Assembly (NCBI GenBank): GCA_039105265.1
Contig: JAPFFF010000031.1
Location: forward strand, 1,612,001-1,676,000
DNA from: Tritrichomonas musculus
Lineage: Eukaryota; Parabasalia; Tritrichomonadida; Tritrichomonadidae
Direction: 5' to 3'
Length of the DNA: 64,000 bases
Part shown: positions 58,865 through 64,000 of the stretch, piece after piece
How the letters are laid out: the number at the start of each line of letters is the position of its first letter
Numbering within the stretch: position 1 is the first letter of the stretch
Notes under the pieces: model-generated
Seen by the model: the letters and a program-made list of their open reading frames with translations, nothing else
Told to the model about the DNA's origin: nothing
Database searches by the model: none
Translations under genes and position numbers: made by a program

Positions 58865-59544
58865 CAGTCTTTACGGGATTATAACGGAAATATCCACTTT
58901 AATAACGGAAAAGTTCATTATGATAACGGAAATGTTCATTATGATAACGGAAAAGTTCATTATGATTACGGAAAAGTTAGATTTCATAACGGAAAGTGTA
59001 ACCATTTTTTATGAAAATCTTTTTTATAAAACATTCATTTAAAAATCATGGTTTTATTTAATAAACTATAAATAAAAAGATTTAAAATCATCATAAATAT
59101 GGAATAGATACCGAAAATTGGAAAGAAAACATAAAGAAACTTTTTTTCAAAAAATATCATCAAAAATTTTTTCTCATAAAAATTGGATTTAATGGAATAT
59201 ATTTAAGATTTACACTTAATATAAACTATTGGCATCTGAAAATTACTAAAAATATTCAATTAATCTATTTTGTAAATATTATTTATAAGTTGATGCAAGA
59301 GTATATAATTAGAAAACATTCATAAGGCAACGTATATTTGATATATTGGAAATTTAAAAAAATAATATATATAAATCATGATTTTTTAAGTGAGTGCTTT
59401 ATTAAAAAAGATTTTCACAAAAAAATGGTTACACTTTCCGTTATGAAATCGAATTTTTCCGTAATCATAATGAACTTTTCCGTTATCATAATGAACTTTT
59501 CCGTTATTAAAGTGGATATTTCCGTTATAATCCCGAAAAGACTG
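58865..59544. mobile_element. TA-flanked MITE with 21-bp iterons in its inverted repeats, 680 bp
   Basis: The ends CAGTCTTTACGGGATTATAA and the mirrored CAGTCTTTTCGGGATTATAA are flanked by TA (58863-58864 and 59545-59546). Each inverted repeat (~150 bp left, ~130 bp right) is a row of 21-bp units starting AACGGAAA, most reading AACGGAAAAGTTCATTATGA. The left end has six units and the right end five, so one unit was gained or lost. The interior is AT-rich and non-coding. The layout suits a Tc1/mariner-class non-autonomous element whose repeated units would be transposase binding sites. Confidence 0.85.
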
Positions 59545-60406
59545 TATTTATTTATCTTTATTCTCTGTTTTTTTGGATTTTTTGTAAAATACTGAACAGT
59601 GTTGGTAAATTTTCAATGTATATGAAGCTTTTTTCAATAGAAGTTTGAGAACTAAAATAACGTATTTATTTGGACAATCGTTTTTTTTACACCACTTTTT
59701 GAATGGCTTTTATTTATTATCTTAGTGATTTTTCCTGAAAATCTTAAAGAAATAGCTCAATTTTCAAATCACAAGTCATTACAACTTTAATGCTTTGCCT
59801 TTTTTGGCCCTATAGATAAAATTAGGGGAAAATATATTTAATAAATAGTATATTCAATGAGCTATATAGTTCTATAATTATTATTCAAAAATTCTCAGAT
59901 TTTAAGTTTGCTTTAAAATTTTGACAAAAATTTTACGGTTGACCCCCCTATCTTTATATTTGTCCATGTATTTAAGTATGTCCGTTTATTTTAAAATTGA
60001 AAATTCAAATATAAAATATTTTGAATTTTTCTCGATATGAATATGATATAATTAATTTTTAGTTAATATATAATTGTTATACAAAATATTATATTAAAGA
60101 TTTTCCCCTAATATATCTCAAGACATCGAAATATCTGATCATTTAAAATGGATAATAACTCGCTATAAATTGGAGTAATACTAATAATATAAAGATTAAT
60201 ATATGAAGCTGAATTAAAGGTTTTTAATTAATAAGTTCATATTGATTTATTCGTAAAATCGATTACTTTTTTGACATTTTTATGAAAAAAAACAATGATC
60301 CATTCAAATCTTTGCCCTAAAAAATCTGCCCTTTTTTTCTCCTTTCAAAATTTATCCAAGAAAAAAAGGGCAGATTTAAAATCAACTACCTTTATAAAAA
60401 TTCTAT
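59545..60406. other. AT-rich intergenic region
   Basis: No gene. A 13-bp inverted pair ATTAGGGGAAAAT / ATTTTCCCCTAAT (near 59821 and 60100) brackets about 290 bases and may be a small worn element. The only other structure is the hairpin at 60322-60377. Confidence 0.5.
60322..60377. repeat. Perfect 19-bp hairpin upstream of a BTB gene
   Basis: AAATCTGCCCTTTTTTTCT (60322-60340) is exactly reverse-complemented at 60359-60377 with an 18-base spacer, 30 bases before an ATG. A third partial copy, AATCTTTGCCCTAAAAAA, lies just to the left. It could be a promoter cruciform, an RNA hairpin in a leader or a small insertion relic. Confidence 0.65.
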
Positions 60407-60933
60407 ATGAGTGAAGATAAATCTCAAAGCAAATTCAGTAACCCAAATCGAAAGCATTTAGTTTATAAAGGAAATAAATTTGATATCAAATTTTGTGTAA
60501 TTCAAATGATATTGAACTTTCTGAAAAAGATATCCAATTATCAAAAGAAGATATCATCAACTTCATCAACTTTTGTCAAGATAAAAAATATACTATCGAT
60601 GAATCAAATGTATACAAACTCCATGAACTAGGCAAACGATTTGAACTTGAAGATCTGCTAAATTATACAGAATATTACATATCAAAGAACTATTCGGTGT
60701 CTTTTCAGTCAGCCCTTTTAATATTAATCCAAAATGATGATCAGTCTGATTCTGAAGTACATTATGAAAAAGAAGAAAAAATCGTTTCAGCCAATTTCTT
60801 TAAGCTCATTGGTGATAATCAGCTGCTTTCATTGTCTGTCCCAGTTATTAACAGAATACTCAACCACTACAACTTGAATATAAATGAGATTCATCAATCA
60901 CAACCCGTAAATTTCACCGCTTTTTCAGATTAG
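60407..60933 (+). pseudogene. BTB/BACK-like gene with a frameshift
   Basis: ATG 60407 starts MSEDKSQSKFSNPNRKHLVY then KGNKFDIKFCV, the first strand of a BTB-like domain. About 60495-60501 the family sequence moves to the next frame and continues NSNDIELSEKDIQLSKEDII, YKLHELGKRFELEDLLNYTE, SLSVPVINRILNHYNLNINE, the usual BTB then BACK-like pattern, ending FTAFSD. One extra base explains the shift. The protein would be ~170 residues, with no C-terminal effector like those of the vWA and PARG genes. It is a recent pseudogene, a sequencing error, or a stand-alone BTB protein. Confidence 0.6.
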
Positions 60934-61733
60934 CCCAAAAGTGACATTTGGAAAAGTATTCAAATTTCAATGGAAAAATCTCTAATTGAAATTTCATAAG
61001 TTGCATAAAATAAATTGAGTTTCCATTGTATTATTTATATATGTATTATCAATAATTTGAGAAAATTTATTGAAATGTTTTGAAAAATATACGATCATAG
61101 ACGTATTTCTCACCAGTCTGACCGATTCTATGAGATTATTCAAATTAATTGAGATATTTTTTTGAAGTCAATAATTTATATATAACTCATAAAAAAAACA
61201 ATATATAAACAATTAAACATTTGAATATAAATAATAACATTATTTTATAATATATAATAATAATAAAAAGTGCTATTAAAGCAGTATATGAAAAATCAAA
61301 TTTAAATCATTCTGAAAAAATTAATGGTAATTAAATAAATTAAATAGATAAATCATTTGATGTTTATTAATAGCAAATCAGTTATTTGTTCAGCAAAAAA
61401 TAATGTATTTTTTAAAAATGAAATATTCGTAAATAAAACTCAATTTCAACTCCAAAATTTTAGATTGGAAAAAAAAATAGTATTATATATTAACAATTAT
61501 TTATCAAAAATATTATTTATCAGGTATTTGGCGAGAAAACGAACCTCGCCAAAAAAATTCGAACGATAGATTCAATTCTTTCAAATTATTTGAAGGAAAA
61601 ACTCACAATTTACTCGTTAGACGATTAGAATTTCAATAAATTATTTTCATGCTAATTATTGAAAATTGAATATCATTGAAAATATGTATTATTTATTATA
61701 TATATTTCTTGATCAATTATATATATACATTTA
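60934..61733. other. AT-rich intergenic region
   Basis: No gene accepted. A small GC-rich hairpin at 61528-61552 (TTGGCGAG ... CTCGCCAA, 9-base loop) stands out from its very AT-rich setting but has no known match. Confidence 0.5.
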
Positions 61734-62065
61734 AGGGACCACTATCAAATTCTATGTTAAAAATTCTATGAGTTATCACAAAATTAATTGACTTAAAAAA
61801 AATTATTTCTTGAGTTTTTTTGCTATATTTTGGTATATATAAATTATATAAATTACATATCATTTATTTCTATTCTTCTTTTAAGCCTATTCCCTTTTTT
61901 CAATAAAAATTTAAAAGTTGAAAGGAGTAAAAATTTTACAAAAATGATCGGAATGGTGAAATTTTAAAGATTTAAACTTTTTCCGAGATAACAACTATTG
62001 AATTTTCTTTTCTATGAGTTTTCTCAATATTGAAATGTTTACAAAAAAATATGATAGTGGTCCCT
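61734..62065. mobile_element. 332-bp MITE with short inverted repeats and TA flanks
   Basis: AGGGACCACTATCA at the left end is mirrored exactly at the right end, with TA on both sides (61732-61733 and 62066-62067). The interior is AT-rich and non-coding. The terminal word recalls the GGGACTATATCAAA tip of the fold-back element, though the resemblance is short. Confidence 0.7.
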
Positions 62066-64000
62066 TAATATAATTTTTAAATAAATTATATATAAAAATA
62101 AATAACAAATTAATAAATAAATCTAATGTAATCCTTTGTTATTATATTAAAATACATAAAAATAACATTATAAGGTCAATTTATAACCATATCTCTCTTT
62201 TTATATTAATCTATTTTTATTTTGATAAAATTTGAATAAATATCTAAAAGTAAAAAAGCATTCTTCTTTACAGATTTATCGATTGCAACCAAATTAACGA
62301 TTTTACAGATACTATTCAGCTTCTCAATTGCCAATAGGCCCAAGAAAGCTCCAAATCTTTCTCGTGATTCAAATTATATTTTATAAGTTACACATTTCAA
62401 CAGATTAAACCTATTTTTTATGCTATTATATAATTTCATATTCTTCTATTATATTTTCTTCTTCTTTATTGCCTAATAAACCATTTTTTTAATCATTATT
62501 TTTTCATTCTGTTTATAACTTTTATTTATAATCTTTTTATTTTAAAATATGCATAATATTAATTATGTAATGATAGTTTAAAGTAACAAAAAAATTTTTG
62601 TTGTTGATGATTAAAAGTCTATATTTTTAATTAGTTCTATGCTATAAAAGTATAAAATGCTATTTAAATAGAAATTGAAGAGAATTGCACGTTTTAAACC
62701 AATTTTTATTGCTAATGATATTCAGATATCAGTAACATTTGAGTAATATAAGAAATAATTAAGATATTATAAATGGGTGGGACACTAAAGTTTAGTTTGA
62801 AAAATGAATTCAAAAAGTTGAATTAATAAACGGAATGATTCAATTTTCGGCGGTTAGAAAATTAATTTTAAACGATCAAACTCAATATTTTTGCTTTAAA
62901 ATATATTATAAGAATAGGGAATATTATTTAAAATGAGGTTCCGCCATTTATAAAATCAAAAAATTCAAAATGACCATTTTTTACCCAAATTATTTTTTAT
63001 GGAAAATAAAATGCGATTATCTAATTCACCTTTGATGATTTTGATTTTTTAAATAGTAAATTATATGAAGCTATTAAAATTCTATCTAAATATAAAATAA
63101 CTGGAAAAAGTCTTGGATAGCTTACACATTATTATAATTATTGGCAATCTTAAAAATAAAGTATTATTATTTATTTGTGCAATTCTTGCAAAAAAATTGT
63201 GAATATTTGATGAGAAGTTAAATTTCTTTAAAAATTGATTTTCTTTTCAGTAAATAATAGAAAATGAGATATTTAAAATATTAATAGTATTTATATTTTT
63301 ATGAATATATATAGCCGAGTAATTAAATAAATTCATTGAATTTATTGAATGTTGATTCGTAAATTGAATTATTATTTAATCAAATATCATTTAATCATTT
63401 TATTTAATAATTCATAAGAAATAACTTTTTAAAAGATTTATTAAAATCGCCAAAAGACCAGAAAGAATCACCAAGACCAGGTCTTTTTTTTACTTTTGGG
63501 TATATTTTACAAGCTTATTTCAACAAATATCTTATTACATTTCAACAAATATTTTATACAATTTCAACAAATTTTTTATGATGTTTAGTTTTTATTTTAT
63601 CATATTCCATTAAGCATTTGATCCAGTTTCGACAAATAATTTATTACATTCCAACATGACATTTATGCAGTTTTTGCACATATTTCATTTAGTTTGAATT
63701 AATTCGTTGAATGACATTTCCCCAAGTGTTCATAGAGTTTCAATTATATTTTATGCAGTTCAATCAATTATTCAATTTAATTTCATTTAATAATTTTATT
63801 GCATTCCAATTTAGCATCACATTCATTACTTATTTTTAACAAAACAACCTTTTCAAATAATAAGCCCAGTAAAAAACCATTACTAATTTAAATATATTTT
63901 ATTTTATTTTATTTCTTATTTTTGTTTTTTACCAATCATGATCGGCTATCATTCTAAAAATGGGCCTGATATTAATATGATATTTTTTTGAATCAAAAAA
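62066..64000. other. Gene-free AT-rich stretch
   Basis: Nearly 2 kb without a recognisable gene on either strand. From about 63510 to 63680 a loose ~23-base repeat of TTTCAACAAATATTTTAT-like words occurs four or five times. No inverted ends or RNA genes were found. Confidence 0.5.

Noticed and set aside
59338-59595. 85-residue plus-strand frame with repeated NFSVII
   Set aside because: It crosses the right inverted repeat of the TA-flanked element; the repetition is the 21-bp iteron.
61357-61569. 70-residue plus-strand frame as a gene
   Set aside because: Composition follows the AT-rich background and there is no recognisable motif.

Overview
The window is about 64 kb of very AT-rich (roughly a quarter G+C by eye), intron-poor eukaryotic DNA. 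Its gene families point to a trichomonad (parabasalid) protist, most likely a Tritrichomonas-type genome. The families are BspA-like leucine-rich repeat surface proteins with FTxSS repeats, ankyrin proteins with the DUF3447-type N-terminus, BTB/BACK-like proteins, Sel1 repeats, a legumain-like protease, divergent kinases and an F5/8C (discoidin)-tailed BTB protein. Several genes have a TCAYW initiator-like motif a few bases before the ATG. The species assignment is an inference from family content, not from a marker gene.

Layout. 0-12 kb: the start of a secreted protein running off the left edge, a BTB-discoidin gene, a large secreted beta-helix membrane protein, an RCC1-like protein, a MAPK-like pseudokinase, and a BTB/coiled-coil/vWA protein. 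12.4-24.2 kb: one 11.8-kb fold-back element. It has two nearly identical ~1-kb inverted arms, each continued inward by an inverted 17-18 bp minisatellite (1.6 kb on the left, 6.0 kb on the right), around a 2.2-kb loop that holds a nested MITE, coding-like remnants and a truncated host ankyrin gene. 24.2-32.4 kb: a 2479-residue BspA-like surface protein. 32.8-41.5 kb: gene-family debris and intact genes mixed together: Sel1 pseudogenes, a BACK-PARG gene, a frame-shifted legumain, a small unknown gene and an interrupted ankyrin-LRR gene. 41.6-44.9 kb: a second BTB/BACK-PARG gene with a long 27-bp-repeat linker. 45.0-48.2 kb: a surface-protein pseudogene, then a complete hAT-type non-autonomous element with an 8-bp target duplication and a large internal inverted repeat. 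48.6-54.4 kb: an EF-hand protein, a long cytoplasmic LRR protein with a possible myristoylation signal, and tRNA-His(GTG). 54.5-64 kb: gene-poor, with three TA-flanked inverted-repeat elements, a kinase pseudogene, an alkaline-phosphatase-superfamily phosphodiesterase, a frame-shifted BTB gene and long AT-rich stretches with no recognisable gene.

Themes. (1) One BTB/BACK-like N-terminal module is joined to different C-terminal effectors in neighbouring genes: discoidin, vWA, and twice a microbial-type poly(ADP-ribose) glycohydrolase with an intact GGG...QEE signature. This suggests a modular adaptor family, part of it acting on ADP-ribose. (2) Surface display: BspA-like LRR, beta-helix and pseudogene remnants share a signal peptide/ectodomain/TM/short tail plan. 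(3) Heavy turnover by inverted-repeat DNA elements: at least six, most with clear TA or 8-bp target duplications and none with a recognisable transposase. The fold-back element is the most unusual object in the window.
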